This document shows, piece by piece, positions 1 to 7,673 of a DNA stretch of 64,000 bases. Position 1 is the stretch's first letter, and each line of letters opens with the position of its first letter. Below the pieces are notes generated by a model. The model was not told where the DNA came from and did not search any database. It saw only the letters and a list, made by a program, of their open reading frames with translations. The position numbers and the translations under genes were made by a program. Origin of the DNA: Nocardioides ginsengisegetis. GTDB taxonomy: Bacteria; Actinomycetota; Actinomycetes; Propionibacteriales; Nocardioidaceae. The stretch is from contig NZ_JACGXA010000001.1 in the NCBI RefSeq assembly GCF_014138045.1, positions 186,001 through 250,000 on the forward strand. Direction: 5' to 3'.

Positions 1-260
1 CCGGCGACGATCACGCAGGCGAGGAAGAACAGCTTCACGTCGGTCCGGTCGTCGACCAGGCCCCAGACGAGGCCGGCGACGAGGAAGCCGTTGTAGAGGC
101 CTTGGTTGGCCGCCAGCGCCTTGCTCTCCTCGGCGAACCCCGGCTCGAGCCCGAAGACCTTGCGCCCCGTGGGCGTGGTCCACAGGAACATCTCGAGGAC
201 GAGGAAGTACAGGTGCAGCGCGGCCACCAGGCCGACCAGGACGTTGGCGACGATGCTCAC
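1..260 (-). CDS. DUF1304 family membrane protein, 3' end outside the window
   Basis: The gene reads leftward out of the window from a GTG start, and 86 codons are visible. The peptide begins VSIVANVLVGLVAALHLYF and continues with FLWTTPTGRKVFG and ANQGLYNGFLVAGLVWG, the pattern of the DUF1304 family of small membrane proteins (normally about 115-120 residues). Two hydrophobic segments can be seen and a third is starting at the edge. No biochemical role is known for the family. The gene is 18 bp beyond the stop of the exporter gene on the same strand, so the two may be co-transcribed. The start is inferred from the family N-terminus; no strong ribosome binding site is present. Confidence 0.75.
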   Translation of the reverse strand, partial: MSIVANVLVGLVAALHLYFLVLEMFLWTTPTGRKVFGLEPGFAEESKALAANQGLYNGFLVAGLVWGLVDDRTDVKLFFLACVIVA

Positions 261-278
261 GCCCGCAGCATGGCAGGA

Positions 279-1247
279 CTACGCCGGCTGTGGCTGCTCA
301 TCGGCGAGCGTGCGCTTCTTGCGCCGCGCGAGCGAGACGCCGACGAGGGCGAGCGCGCCGCCGGCGTACGCCATGGCGGGCGGGGCCTCGCCGAGGAAGA
401 GCACGCCCATCACGATGGTCAGGGGCGGCACGAGGTAGGTCGTCACGCCGAGGCTGCTGGCGCTCATGTGGTTGAGGGCGAAGGCGTAGGTCGTGAAGGC
501 GATCGCGGTCGGGAAGACCCCGAGGTAGACCACCCACAGGATCGAGCTGGCCGGGGCATCGGCGGTCTCGCGGACCAGGTCGCCGGCGAACGGCAGGCAG
601 GCGATCGCGCCGACCGTGCAGGCCAGCCAAGTGATGTGGACGGCCTTGTGGCGCGAGACGAGCGGCTTCTGGAGGATCACGCTGACGGAGTAGACGACCG
701 CGCTGACGATACAGAGCACCACGCCCAGCACGTCGCGGTTGCCGCCGGGCGAGGTGGACAGCGCGATCAGGGCGACACCGCCGAACGCCAGCGCCAGGCC
801 GACCGCGAGGTAGACGGTGAAGCGCTCGGAGAGGAACAGGGCCGCCAGCAGCGCGATCAGGACCGGCGAGACCTGGATCAGCATCGCGGCGGTGCCGGCG
901 TCGACGCGGCGCTCGCCCTCGTTGAGCGCGACGTTGTAGACGCCGAACCACAGCACGCCGATCACCACGACCCGGACCAGGTCGCTCCGGCTGAGGTGGG
1001 GTCGGCCGCGGGTGAGCGCCGCGACCCCGAGGCAGATCGCGCCGACCAGGAGCCGGCCGAGCGAGAGGGAGCCGGGGGTGAAGTCGTCGCCGAGGTAGCG
1101 GATCGCGACGAACGCCGAGGCCCACAGCAGCAGGGTGACCCCGACCGCCGCGACCGGCAGCCAGGCCGCCGTGACAGGTGCGGTGTCCTGGGCGTCGGTC
1201 TGCGGGGTGCCGGGAGTGCTGGCCGCGCCCGTCGTCGTACTCGTCAC
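279..1247 (-). CDS. EamA/DMT family transporter
   Basis: A 322-residue integral membrane protein with about ten hydrophobic helices in two repeated halves (first half from LLLWASAFVAIRYLG, second from VVLCIVSAVVYSVSVILQ). This is the EamA (10-TMS drug/metabolite exporter) architecture at its usual length. Members export amino acids, nucleosides or other small metabolites across the cytoplasmic membrane; the substrate cannot be read from sequence. The C-terminus ends in a basic cytoplasmic tail (ARRKKRTLADE). The Ala/Thr-rich N-terminal 25 residues precede the first helix. It lies downstream of regX3 on the same strand but is separated by 199 bp containing strong palindromes, so it is probably an independent unit. 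Confidence 0.85.
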   Translation of the reverse strand: MTSTTTGAASTPGTPQTDAQDTAPVTAAWLPVAAVGVTLLLWASAFVAIRYLGDDFTPGSLSLGRLLVGAICLGVAALTRGRPHLSRSDLVRVVVIGVLWFGVYNVALNEGERRVDAGTAAMLIQVSPVLIALLAALFLSERFTVYLAVGLALAFGGVALIALSTSPGGNRDVLGVVLCIVSAVVYSVSVILQKPLVSRHKAVHITWLACTVGAIACLPFAGDLVRETADAPASSILWVVYLGVFPTAIAFTTYAFALNHMSASSLGVTTYLVPPLTIVMGVLFLGEAPPAMAYAGGALALVGVSLARRKKRTLADEQPQPA

Positions 1248-1335
1248 GGCTCCAGCCTAGGGATGCCCACCGACACCCGACACGCGGTTATCGGACCTGT
1301 ATGCGCAACATCCGGCCAGGGGTCCGGGTGGGCAG

Positions 1336-1422
1336 GAATCACCGGTGGACCGGTGAAGCCAGACGTTCTGGAGGGTTGCAACCCTCCAGAACGTACGGGA
1401 ACGCCGGTGAACCGGCGATCCC
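1336..1422. repeat. Composite palindromic repeat (family A, copy 1)
   Basis: Three inverted repeats in a row: an AATCACCGGTGGACCGGTGA hairpin, a perfect 32-bp palindrome at 1363-1394 centred on GGGTTGCAACCC, and a CGCCGGTGAACCGGCG hairpin at 1402-1417. Related sequence recurs at 46258-46279, 52135-52158 and 57198-57257. Here it sits just past the regX3 stop codon, so its transcript would form stacked hairpins that could end the senX3-regX3 message. No U-tract follows. Confidence 0.8.
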
Positions 1423-1446
1423 GACCGGGCGTGAGCAGCGACCGGC

Positions 1447-2124
1447 TCAGAGGTCGAGCTTGTACCCCAGCCCGCGCACGGTGACGAGGAACTTCGGCTC
1501 GCTCGGGTCGGGTTCGAGCTTGGCGCGCAGCCGCTTGACGTGCACGTCGAGGGTCTTGGTGTCGCCGACGTAGTCGGAGCCCCAGACCCGGTCGATGAGC
1601 TGGCCGCGGGTCAGCACCCGGCCGGGGTTGCGCAGGAACATCTCGAGGAGCTCGAACTCCTTGAGCGGCAGCCGCTGCTGCTGGCCGTCGACGGTCACGA
1701 CGTGCCGCTCGACGTCCATCCGCACCGGCCCGGCCTCGAGGGTGACCGGCGACAGGTCGGGGTCCTGGCCGCGGCGGAGCACGGCGCGGATCCGGGCGAC
1801 CAGCTCGCGCGGGGAGTAGGGCTTGGTGACGTAGTCGTCGGCGCCGAGCTCCAGGCCGACCACCTTGTCGACCTCGTCGTCCTTGGCGCTGACCATGATC
1901 ACCGGCACGTTGGACGTGGCCCGGATCTGCCGGCACACCTCGGTGCCGGGGATGCCGGGCAGCATCAGGTCGAGCAGGACGATGTCGGCACCGTTGCGGT
2001 CGAACTCCGTGAGGGCGGCGTTGCCGTCGGCGGCGATGGCGACCTCGAAGCCCTCCTTGCGCAGCATGTACGCCAGGGCGTCGCTGTAGCTCTCTTCGTC
2101 CTCGACGACGAGTACACGGGTCAC
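1447..2124 (-). CDS. regX3: Response regulator RegX3 (OmpR/PhoB family)
   Basis: A 225-residue OmpR-type regulator. The receiver domain (about 1-115) shows the acidic pocket VEDEE, the phospho-acceptor Asp in LLDLMLPG, and the conserved Lys in YVTKPYSPREL. The winged helix domain (about 130-225) contains LPLKEFELLEMFLRNPG and LDVHVKRLRAKLE. The sequence closely follows mycobacterial RegX3, which activates phosphate-starvation genes. The GTG start lies inside the senX3 stop (GTGA overlap), showing translational coupling to its kinase. The same reading frame stays open upstream without gene-like content, so the GTG at 2124 is taken as the start. The likely targets include the PHO-box-like site at 3326-3347. 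Confidence 0.93.
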   Translation of the reverse strand: MTRVLVVEDEESYSDALAYMLRKEGFEVAIAADGNAALTEFDRNGADIVLLDLMLPGIPGTEVCRQIRATSNVPVIMVSAKDDEVDKVVGLELGADDYVTKPYSPRELVARIRAVLRRGQDPDLSPVTLEAGPVRMDVERHVVTVDGQQQRLPLKEFELLEMFLRNPGRVLTRGQLIDRVWGSDYVGDTKTLDVHVKRLRAKLEPDPSEPKFLVTVRGLGYKLDL

Positions 2125-3266
2125 AGGAGTGCCTCCTGGTTGAAGGTGCTGGAGAGGTGCCTCGGCAGCGTCAAGGTGAAGGTAGACCCCTGTCCCTCGA
2201 CGGACCAGACACGTACGTCGCCCCCGTGGGTGGCGGCGACGTGCTTGACGATGGACAGGCCGAGCCCGGTGCCGCCGGTGGAGCGGTGGCGGGCCGGGTC
2301 GACGCGGTAGAAGCGCTCGAAGATCCGGTCCATCTCGGTCTCGGGGATACCGATCCCCTGGTCGACCACCGAGATCTCGACGGTCCGCTCGTCGGCCTTG
2401 GCGGTGACGAGGACGGTCGAGTCGTTGCCGGAGTAGGACACGGCGTTGGCGACCAGGTTGGCCACCGCAGCGGTCACCTGCTCCTGGCTGCCGTAGACCT
2501 CGAGGCCGTGTACCCCGCCCGTGACGACCTGGATGCGCTTGGAGTCGGCGTCGATGGCGCTGGTGTCGACGGCGACCGCGATCACGTCGTCGAGCGAGAC
2601 CGGCATCGGCGCCTCGAGCGGGTCGTCGCCCTGGAGGCGGGACAGCTCGATGACCTGCTGGACCAGGCGCGAGAGGCGGTCGCTCTCGGTGAGCATCCGG
2701 CCGGCGAAGCGCTTGACGGCCTCGGGGTCGTCGGCGGCGTCGCCCACGGCCTCGGCCAGGAGCCGGATGGCGCCGACGGGGGTCTTCAGCTCGTGGCTCA
2801 CGTTGGCCACGAAGTCGCGGCGTACGGCCTCGACACGGCGCTCGCGGGTCCGGTCCTCGACCAGGGCCAGCACGAGGCGTGACCCGAGCGGTGCGACGCG
2901 GGCGGTCACGTGGCGCGAGGGCATCCCGGAGCGGGACATCAGCAGCTCGGTCTCGCGGATCTGCCCGTCGCGGCGGACCTGCCGGACCAGCTCGGCGAGA
3001 TCCTCCGACAGCAGGGAGGTGCCGCGCACCAGGCCCAGGGCGTACGCCGGCGCGGAGGCCTTCAGGACGACGTCGCCGTCGTCGACCACGACCGCGCTGC
3101 TGCGCAGGACCGAGAGCACGGTGGCCACGCCCGCGGGGACCACGGGCTCCTCGACCGGGGGTATGCGGTACTGCTGGCGGTCGCTGACGTGCCACGCCAG
3201 GACGGCTCCGCCCGCGACGACGGCCCCGATCAGCGCGGCCAGGAACGCCTGCGTCGTCGGATCCAC
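2121..3266 (-). CDS. senX3: Phosphate-sensing histidine kinase SenX3/PhoR
   Basis: A 381-residue membrane histidine kinase. An N-terminal hydrophobic helix (about 8-27) is followed by a PAS-like region, then a HisKA domain with the phosphorylated His in FVANVSHELKTPVG (about 155-165), and an HATPase domain with N box (VANLVANAVSYSGN), DQGIGIP and TGGTGLGLSIVKHV. It phosphorylates RegX3 and is usually held inactive by the Pst transporter and PhoU when phosphate is plentiful. The GTG start faces phoU across a 120-bp intergenic region. Only one clear membrane helix is visible, where mycobacterial SenX3 has two, so the sensor input is probably intramembrane or through PhoU. Confidence 0.93.
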   Translation of the reverse strand: MDPTTQAFLAALIGAVVAGGAVLAWHVSDRQQYRIPPVEEPVVPAGVATVLSVLRSSAVVVDDGDVVLKASAPAYALGLVRGTSLLSEDLAELVRQVRRDGQIRETELLMSRSGMPSRHVTARVAPLGSRLVLALVEDRTRERRVEAVRRDFVANVSHELKTPVGAIRLLAEAVGDAADDPEAVKRFAGRMLTESDRLSRLVQQVIELSRLQGDDPLEAPMPVSLDDVIAVAVDTSAIDADSKRIQVVTGGVHGLEVYGSQEQVTAAVANLVANAVSYSGNDSTVLVTAKADERTVEISVVDQGIGIPETEMDRIFERFYRVDPARHRSTGGTGLGLSIVKHVAATHGGDVRVWSVEGQGSTFTLTLPRHLSSTFNQEALL

Positions 3267-3325
3267 ACCGCGATCGTACGCAGGGTTTCACCGCGAGTTC
3301 GCCCACGGGAGCCGGGCTTCCGAAC

Positions 3326-3347
3326 GTTCATGCCGCGTTCACGCTTC
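3326..3347 (+). promoter_or_regulatory. PHO-box-like tandem repeat
   Basis: Two directly adjacent 11-bp units, GTTCATGCCGC and GTTCACGCTTC, match the actinobacterial PHO box form (GTTCA then six variable bases, repeated every 11 bp). The site lies in the divergent senX3/phoU promoter region, 39 bp before the phoU start. RegX3/PhoP binding here would give autoregulation and phosphate control of phoU. The binding is inferred. Confidence 0.6.
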
Positions 3348-3386
3348 GACGTCATCCGGACACCTTGCACAAGTAGCCTCCTGTTC

Positions 3387-4052
3387 ATGCGTGAGGCTTT
3401 CCATGAACAGCTCGACACCGTCTTCGACGACCTCGCCGGCATCTGCAAGCTGGTGGAGGAAGCCGTGGCCGGTGCCACCGAGGCACTCCTGACGGGGGAC
3501 GCCGAGCTCGCCGAGAGGGTGATCAGCGCCGACGTCGCGATCGACCGGGCGCGCGAGAAGGTCGAGGACCAGGCGTTCTCCCTGCTCTCCCTGCAGCAGC
3601 CGGTCGCCGGCGACCTCCGCACGATCATCGCCGCGCTGCGGATGGTCAGCGAGCTCGAGCGGATGGGCGACCTGTCCGTCCACGTCGCCAAGATCGCCCG
3701 CCTGCGCGTGCCCAACGTCGCGGTGCCCGAGGAGATCCGGCCGACCATAAGCCGGATGGCCGAGGTCGCCGAGGACATGGTCTCCCGCGTCTCCCAGATC
3801 ATCACCGGCCGCGACGTCGAGGCCGCCATCGCGCTCGGTCGTGACGACGAGGAGATGGACCAGCTCCGGCGTACGTCGTTCGTCGAGCTGCTCGCCGACG
3901 ACTGGAGCCACGGCGTCGAGGCCGCGGTCGACATCGCGCTGCTCGGCCGCTACTACGAGCGGATCGCCGACCACGCGGTGTCGGTGGCCAACCGGATCGT
4001 CTTCGTCGTCACGGGCACCAACCCGCGCTCGGTCGACGCCGCAGGGGCGTGA
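3387..4052 (+). CDS. phoU: Phosphate signalling regulator PhoU
   Basis: A 221-residue all-helical cytoplasmic protein with two PhoU three-helix repeats. The repeated metal-binding signatures are E-R-M-G-D in SELERMGDLSVHVAKIARL (about 90-108) and E-R-I-A-D in YYERIADHAVSVANRIVFV (about 188-206). PhoU links the Pst phosphate transporter to the SenX3 kinase and prevents activation of the regulon when phosphate is abundant. The ATG at 3387 begins MREAFHEQLD, the usual actinobacterial N-terminus; the frame is open further upstream but that part is not conserved. It diverges from senX3 and converges on gpmA with only 4 bp between stops. Confidence 0.93.
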   Translation: MREAFHEQLDTVFDDLAGICKLVEEAVAGATEALLTGDAELAERVISADVAIDRAREKVEDQAFSLLSLQQPVAGDLRTIIAALRMVSELERMGDLSVHVAKIARLRVPNVAVPEEIRPTISRMAEVAEDMVSRVSQIITGRDVEAAIALGRDDEEMDQLRRTSFVELLADDWSHGVEAAVDIALLGRYYERIADHAVSVANRIVFVVTGTNPRSVDAAGA

Positions 4053-4056
4053 CCCC

Positions 4057-4800
4057 TCAGCGGCCCTGGCTGGCCACGGCCGCGGCGGCGGCTGCGGCCG
4101 CCTCCGGGTCGAGGTACTCGCCGCCGGCGACGGTCGGCTTCAGCTCCTCGTCGAGGCGGTAGACCAGCGGCATCCCCGTGGGGATGTTGAGGCCGGCGAT
4201 GTCCTCGTCGCTGATGCCGTCGAGGTGCTTGACGATTGCGCGCAGGCTGTTGCCGTGGGCGGCGATCAGCACCGTGTTGCCATCGGTGAGGTCCGGGACG
4301 ATGTCGGACTGCCAGTAGGGCAGCATCCGCGCGATGACGTCCTTGAGGCACTCGGTGCGTGGCATCTCGTCGCCGAGGTCGGCGTAGCGCGGGTCGCCGG
4401 CCTGCGACCACTCGTCGTCGTCGTCGAGCGGCGGCGGCGGCACGTCGAAGCTGCGGCGCCAGAGCATGAACTGCTCCTCGCCGAACTCCGCCAGCGTCTG
4501 CTTCTTGTCCTTGCCCTGCAGGGCGCCGTAGTGGCGCTCGTTGAGGCGCCAGGAGCGACGTACGGGGATCCAGTGGCGGTCCGCGGCGTCCAGTGCGAGC
4601 GCGGCGGTGTTGATCGCGCGCCGCTGCAGCGAGGTGTGGACGACGTCGGGCAGGAGCCCGGCCTCGCGCAGCTGCTCGCCGCCGCGGACGGCCTCGTCGC
4701 GGCCCTTGTCGGTCAGGGCGACGTCCACCCAGCCCGTGAAGAGGTTCTTGGCGTTCCACTCGCTCTCGCCGTGGCGGAGCAGGATCAGGGTGTGGGTCAC
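4057..4800 (-). CDS. gpmA: 2,3-bisphosphoglycerate-dependent phosphoglycerate mutase
   Basis: A 247-residue histidine phosphatase superfamily enzyme that interconverts 3- and 2-phosphoglycerate in glycolysis. The phosphohistidine motif is [10 protein letters not shown] (His10), followed by [31 protein letters not shown] and the second catalytic His in [12 protein letters not shown]. Length matches the family. A run of eight alanines near the C-terminus ([16 protein letters not shown]) is a low-complexity tail outside the fold. The ATG start is separated by only 13 bp from the stop of the upstream lipoprotein gene on the same strand, suggesting co-transcription. Confidence 0.95.
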   Translation of the reverse strand: MTHTLILLRHGESEWNAKNLFTGWVDVALTDKGRDEAVRGGEQLREAGLLPDVVHTSLQRRAINTAALALDAADRHWIPVRRSWRLNERHYGALQGKDKKQTLAEFGEEQFMLWRRSFDVPPPPLDDDDEWSQAGDPRYADLGDEMPRTECLKDVIARMLPYWQSDIVPDLTDGNTVLIAAHGNSLRAIVKHLDGISDEDIAGLNIPTGMPLVYRLDEELKPTVAGGEYLDPEAAAAAAAAVASQGR

Positions 4801-4813
4801 GTGGGGCTCCCGG

Positions 4814-5347
4814 TCAGCTGGTGGGGGAGGCGGACTCCGACGGCGACGCGGTGTCGCTCGCCCCGGAGCTCGCGGAGTCGTCCAGGCCGGCGTAGTCGCC
4901 GTCCGCGCGGACGACGGGGACCTTCATGATGACCCGCTCGCCGTCGCCGAACACGATGGTGACGGGCAGGAAGTCGCCGGCCTTGAAGGTGCCCGAGATC
5001 GGGATGCCGCCGACGTTGGCGAGGTTGACCAGGCCGCCGGCCGGGACCTTGATCGGCGAGAAGGAGCCGGGCTGGAGCGTGTTGCCGTCGGCCCCGGCCA
5101 GCGACTCGACGGTGGCGTCCTCGTCGACGTTGTTGTTGGCGAAGGAGGCGATGAACGTGCCGCTGTCGTCCTGGGCCGAGACCACGACGGCCGCGAGCAC
5201 GTCGACCGAGGCGTCGCGGTTGTTGACGCCGGCCGCCGGGGTGTAGACGCGGTCGGTGGCGTAGTTGAACCCACACGAGGTGAGGACGGGCGTCGCGGCG
5301 AGCACGAGCGCGCTCGCGGTGAGCGCGATGTTGCGTCGGAGGAGCAT
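4814..5347 (-). CDS. Putative lipoprotein of unknown function
   Basis: A 177-residue exported protein. The N-terminus [20 protein letters not shown] followed by the lipobox LTSC is a type II signal peptide with lipidation at Cys. The mature part ([19 protein letters not shown] onwards) resembles actinobacterial lipoproteins with a copper-chaperone-like or Ig-like beta sandwich: alternating strands and a segment on cost of resting potential such as [19 protein letters not shown]. It ends in a Ser/Ala/Asp-rich disordered tail ([20 protein letters not shown]). The ATG at 5347 is preferred over an in-frame one at 5386 because it starts the signal peptide and follows a GAAGG-type ribosome binding site. 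Function is not known. Confidence 0.75.
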   Translation of the reverse strand: MLLRRNIALTASALVLAATPVLTSCGFNYATDRVYTPAAGVNNRDASVDVLAAVVVSAQDDSGTFIASFANNNVDEDATVESLAGADGNTLQPGSFSPIKVPAGGLVNLANVGGIPISGTFKAGDFLPVTIVFGDGERVIMKVPVVRADGDYAGLDDSASSGASDTASPSESASPTS

Positions 5348-5400
5348 CTTCAGGCCTTCGCAGGTCGTCGGCGGTTGCGTGGCCACATGCTAGCGGTCCG

Positions 5401-6297
5401 CTACTGCGACAGTCCGACCGCGTTCCCGGTGATGAGCAGCGCGACCAGCACCGCCGCCGTCCAGACCGACGAGAGCACCAGCAGGCGGGTGGCGCCGATC
5501 CTGAGCGCTACCCGCAGCGGCAGGTGGCGCAGGCCGTCCTCGTTGTCGGCGACGAGGCCCGGCAGCGCGCGCAGGAAGTGCACGCCGACGCCCAGCAGCG
5601 CCGCCAGCACGGTGATCGCGATCTCCGGCGGGTTGCCCGTGAAGTCGCCGCCCCAGCCGCCGTAGGAGAGGAACGCGGGGAAGAGGGCGTACGACGCGGC
5701 CCAGGGCAGCCAGGACAGCAGCCCCCGGCGCAGCACGACGTTGCCGAGCAGGCCGATCGCCATCGCCAGCAGGAACGCGCTGCCGGCGGTGATGCCGTTG
5801 GAGAGCGAGAGCGGGACGACGAGCAGGACGCCGCAGGCCAACGCGAACCAGACGGTGCCGGCATCGAGGGTGCCGAGCGCGATCGGCTTGCCGGCCGCGT
5901 CGTGGCGGGCGTCGCGCCGGGCGTCGACCAGGTCGTTGTGCCAGCCGAGGATCGCCTGGCCGACGAGGGCGGTCACGAAGACGAGCCCCAGCTCGCGGCT
6001 GGTGCGGCCGGCGAGGGCCGCGGCGCCGGCGATGCCGGCGGCCGTGATCAGGGCCTGGCGGGGGTGGGCGGTGCGGAGCAGGAGGACGGGGCCGAGGTTG
6101 GCCACCGACAGGCGGCGCTCGGCGCGACGCTGCGGCTGAGGGGCCGCGGCGACGGGCGAGACGAGCGGCTCGCTGGCGGTGATCGTGCCGTAGTCGCCGA
6201 CCGGCCCCGGCGGGAGCTGCGGCTCCGGCGTACCGGCGTCGTCCGGGCTCTCGGGCGAGGTGTCCCGCGAGCGGCGGAGGCGTCGGGTCAGGGCCAT
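5401..6297 (-). CDS. UbiA family prenyltransferase-like membrane protein
   Basis: A 298-residue protein with a basic, Pro-rich cytoplasmic N-terminal 70 residues and about eight membrane helices. The first Asp-rich motif is NDLVDARRDARHD (NDxxDxxxD), placed after the second helix, and the second region is LVADNEDGLRHLPLR, matching the UbiA superfamily that attaches prenyl chains to aromatic or other acceptors. The substrate is not indicated by neighbours. Residue spacing of the second motif (DNEDG rather than DxxxD) is unusual. A GTG at 6315 in the same frame is an alternative start. It is transcribed away from carD. Confidence 0.8.
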   Translation of the reverse strand: MALTRRLRRSRDTSPESPDDAGTPEPQLPPGPVGDYGTITASEPLVSPVAAAPQPQRRAERRLSVANLGPVLLLRTAHPRQALITAAGIAGAAALAGRTSRELGLVFVTALVGQAILGWHNDLVDARRDARHDAAGKPIALGTLDAGTVWFALACGVLLVVPLSLSNGITAGSAFLLAMAIGLLGNVVLRRGLLSWLPWAASYALFPAFLSYGGWGGDFTGNPPEIAITVLAALLGVGVHFLRALPGLVADNEDGLRHLPLRVALRIGATRLLVLSSVWTAAVLVALLITGNAVGLSQ

Positions 6298-6495
6298 GCC
6301 CGCAGTATCCGTCACGGGGCGCCGTCAGGGCTGCATTCGGGCGTCACAGCCCGTGGCGGCCGTCACGGACGACCCCGGCCACCATACGAGGAGGGGTTCT
6401 GTCAAGCCCGCATTGTGGCCCTGACCTGCACAAACGTCGTCGGGGCACCTTCGGGGACGTGTTAGACTAGTCACCTAGGAAGGGGTACCTGACAC

Positions 6496-6981
6496 ATGAC
6501 TTTCACCGTCGGCGAAACGGTTGTCTATCCAAATCACGGGGCCGCAGTCATCGAGGACATCGAGATGCGGACGATCAAGGGAGAGGACCGGCAGTACCTC
6601 GTTCTGCGGATCGTCGCCCAGCAGGACCTGGTCGTGCGCGTGCCGGCCTGCAACCTCGATCTGGTCGGGGTTCGCGACGTCGTGGACAAGGAGGGCCTCG
6701 ACCGCGTGTTCGACGTCCTGCGTGCCGCGCACGTCGAGGAGCCGACCAACTGGTCGCGTCGTTACAAGGCCAATCTCGAGAAGCTGCACAGCGGCGACGT
6801 CATGAAGGTCGCCGAGGTCGTGCGCGACCTCTGGCGCCGCGAGCGTGACCGCGGCCTGTCGGCCGGCGAGAAGCGGATGCTGGCCAAGGCGCGCCAGATC
6901 CTCGTCTCCGAGCTGGCCCTGGCGGAGCACACCAACGAGGACAAGGCCGAGGCCATCCTCGACGAGGTGCTCGCTTCCTGA
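6496..6981 (+). CDS. carD: RNA polymerase-binding transcription factor CarD
   Basis: A 161-residue essential actinobacterial regulator. Residues 1-55 form the Tudor-like RNA polymerase interaction domain ([21 protein letters not shown], then [15 protein letters not shown]), and the rest is the helical DNA-binding domain with the conserved Trp in [17 protein letters not shown] that wedges open the upstream edge of the -10 element. It stabilises open complexes at rRNA and many other promoters. The leader carries a possible -10 TAGACT at 6463. A strong terminator follows directly. The gene heads the conserved block that normally continues into ispD and ispF. Confidence 0.97.
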   Translation: MTFTVGETVVYPNHGAAVIEDIEMRTIKGEDRQYLVLRIVAQQDLVVRVPACNLDLVGVRDVVDKEGLDRVFDVLRAAHVEEPTNWSRRYKANLEKLHSGDVMKVAEVVRDLWRRERDRGLSAGEKRMLAKARQILVSELALAEHTNEDKAEAILDEVLAS

Positions 6982-6989
6982 TCAGCCAC

Positions 6990-7020
6990 CGATGCCCCCG
7001 GGTCCATCCCGGGGGCATCG
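6990..7020 (+). terminator. Intrinsic-type terminator after carD
   Basis: A perfect 13-bp stem (CGATGCCCCCGGG pairing with CCCGGGGGCATCG) with a 5-nt loop starts 9 bp after the carD stop codon. There is no long U-tract, as is common in actinobacteria. Confidence 0.85.
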
Positions 7021-7060
7021 TGCATTTCCCGGGCCTCCGGGGGCTTACCTTGTGGGTGAG

Positions 7061-7630
7061 ATGACCCACGATCCCTTCGACGCCCCCGACGTCCCGCCCG
7101 CCCTCGGCTCCGTGGTCGAGGCCGACCGCGGCTCGCTGCCGTTCGCGCTGATCCACGGCGAGGCGCTGGTGACCTGTGCCGTCTGGGGTCTCGGCGACTC
7201 CGGCGTGACGCCCGTCGACCTCGGCACCGAGTGGGCCGGGCTGGTCGACTCGGGTGAGCCGTTCGTGCTGCACGACGCGCTCTGCCCGATGACCCCCGCC
7301 ACGTTCATCGCCTCCTGCCTGGTCACCGCCGTCGAGCGCGACGTGGTCGTGGTCGGCGTGCGGCCCGTGACCGACACCGTCAAGGTGGTTGCCGACGGCG
7401 TCGTGGGGTCGACCGTGGACCGGGCGGCCCTGGTGTCCGTCGCCTCGCCGATCGTGCTGCCGCCGTCCGTCGTGGCCGCGCTCGACGAGCTGCCCACCTT
7501 GGACTTCGCCGACCTGGTCGACGCGCTGCGGGAGCGGTTCACCGTCGAGCTCGTCGAGGCGCCCCCCACGGCGCGGCGGGTGGCCTCGCTGGAGGACGTG
7601 CGGGTGCTCGAGGCGCTGACGTCGGCATAG
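7061..7630 (+). CDS. IspD-like cytidylyltransferase paralogue, probably not active alone
   Basis: A 189-residue protein whose C-terminal two thirds align with IspD (2-C-methyl-D-erythritol 4-phosphate cytidylyltransferase): VLHDALCPMTP (69-79) for the HDAxRP motif, RPVTDTVK (101-108), GSTVDRAAL (116-124), and RRVASLEDVRVLEAL (172-186) for the NxKIT-PED tail. The N-terminal CTP loop (GxGxR with the catalytic Lys) is absent; instead GSVVEADRGSLPFALIHGEA leads directly into the first helix. QTPQ is replaced by ASPI and the tail Lys by Arg. It therefore keeps MEP-arm residues (Thr in TDTVK, Arg in TVDR) but lacks the CTP-activating ones. A true ispD lies convergently 1.3 kb away. It may be a pseudoenzyme partner. 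The start is uncertain by a few codons (GTG at 7052 is possible). Confidence 0.7.
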   Translation: MTHDPFDAPDVPPALGSVVEADRGSLPFALIHGEALVTCAVWGLGDSGVTPVDLGTEWAGLVDSGEPFVLHDALCPMTPATFIASCLVTAVERDVVVVGVRPVTDTVKVVADGVVGSTVDRAALVSVASPIVLPPSVVAALDELPTLDFADLVDALRERFTVELVEAPPTARRVASLEDVRVLEALTSA

Positions 7631-7631
7631 C

Positions 7632-7659
7632 GGGATAGTCCGGCACGTTTCTGTTGTCC
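7632..7659. repeat. Left terminal inverted repeat of the IS30 element
   Basis: A 28-bp sequence beginning GGGATAGTCCGGCACGTTTC, an exact reverse complement of 8933-8960. The preceding base (C at 7631) also pairs with G at 8961, so the repeat may be 29 bp. Confidence 0.95.
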
Positions 7660-7673
7660 GACGGCCGGCGAAT

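Noticed and set aside
2125..3306. An N-terminal extension of the RegX3 frame through senX3
   Set aside because: It is a shadow of senX3 with no receiver-related sequence; the GTG at 2124 starts the conserved protein.
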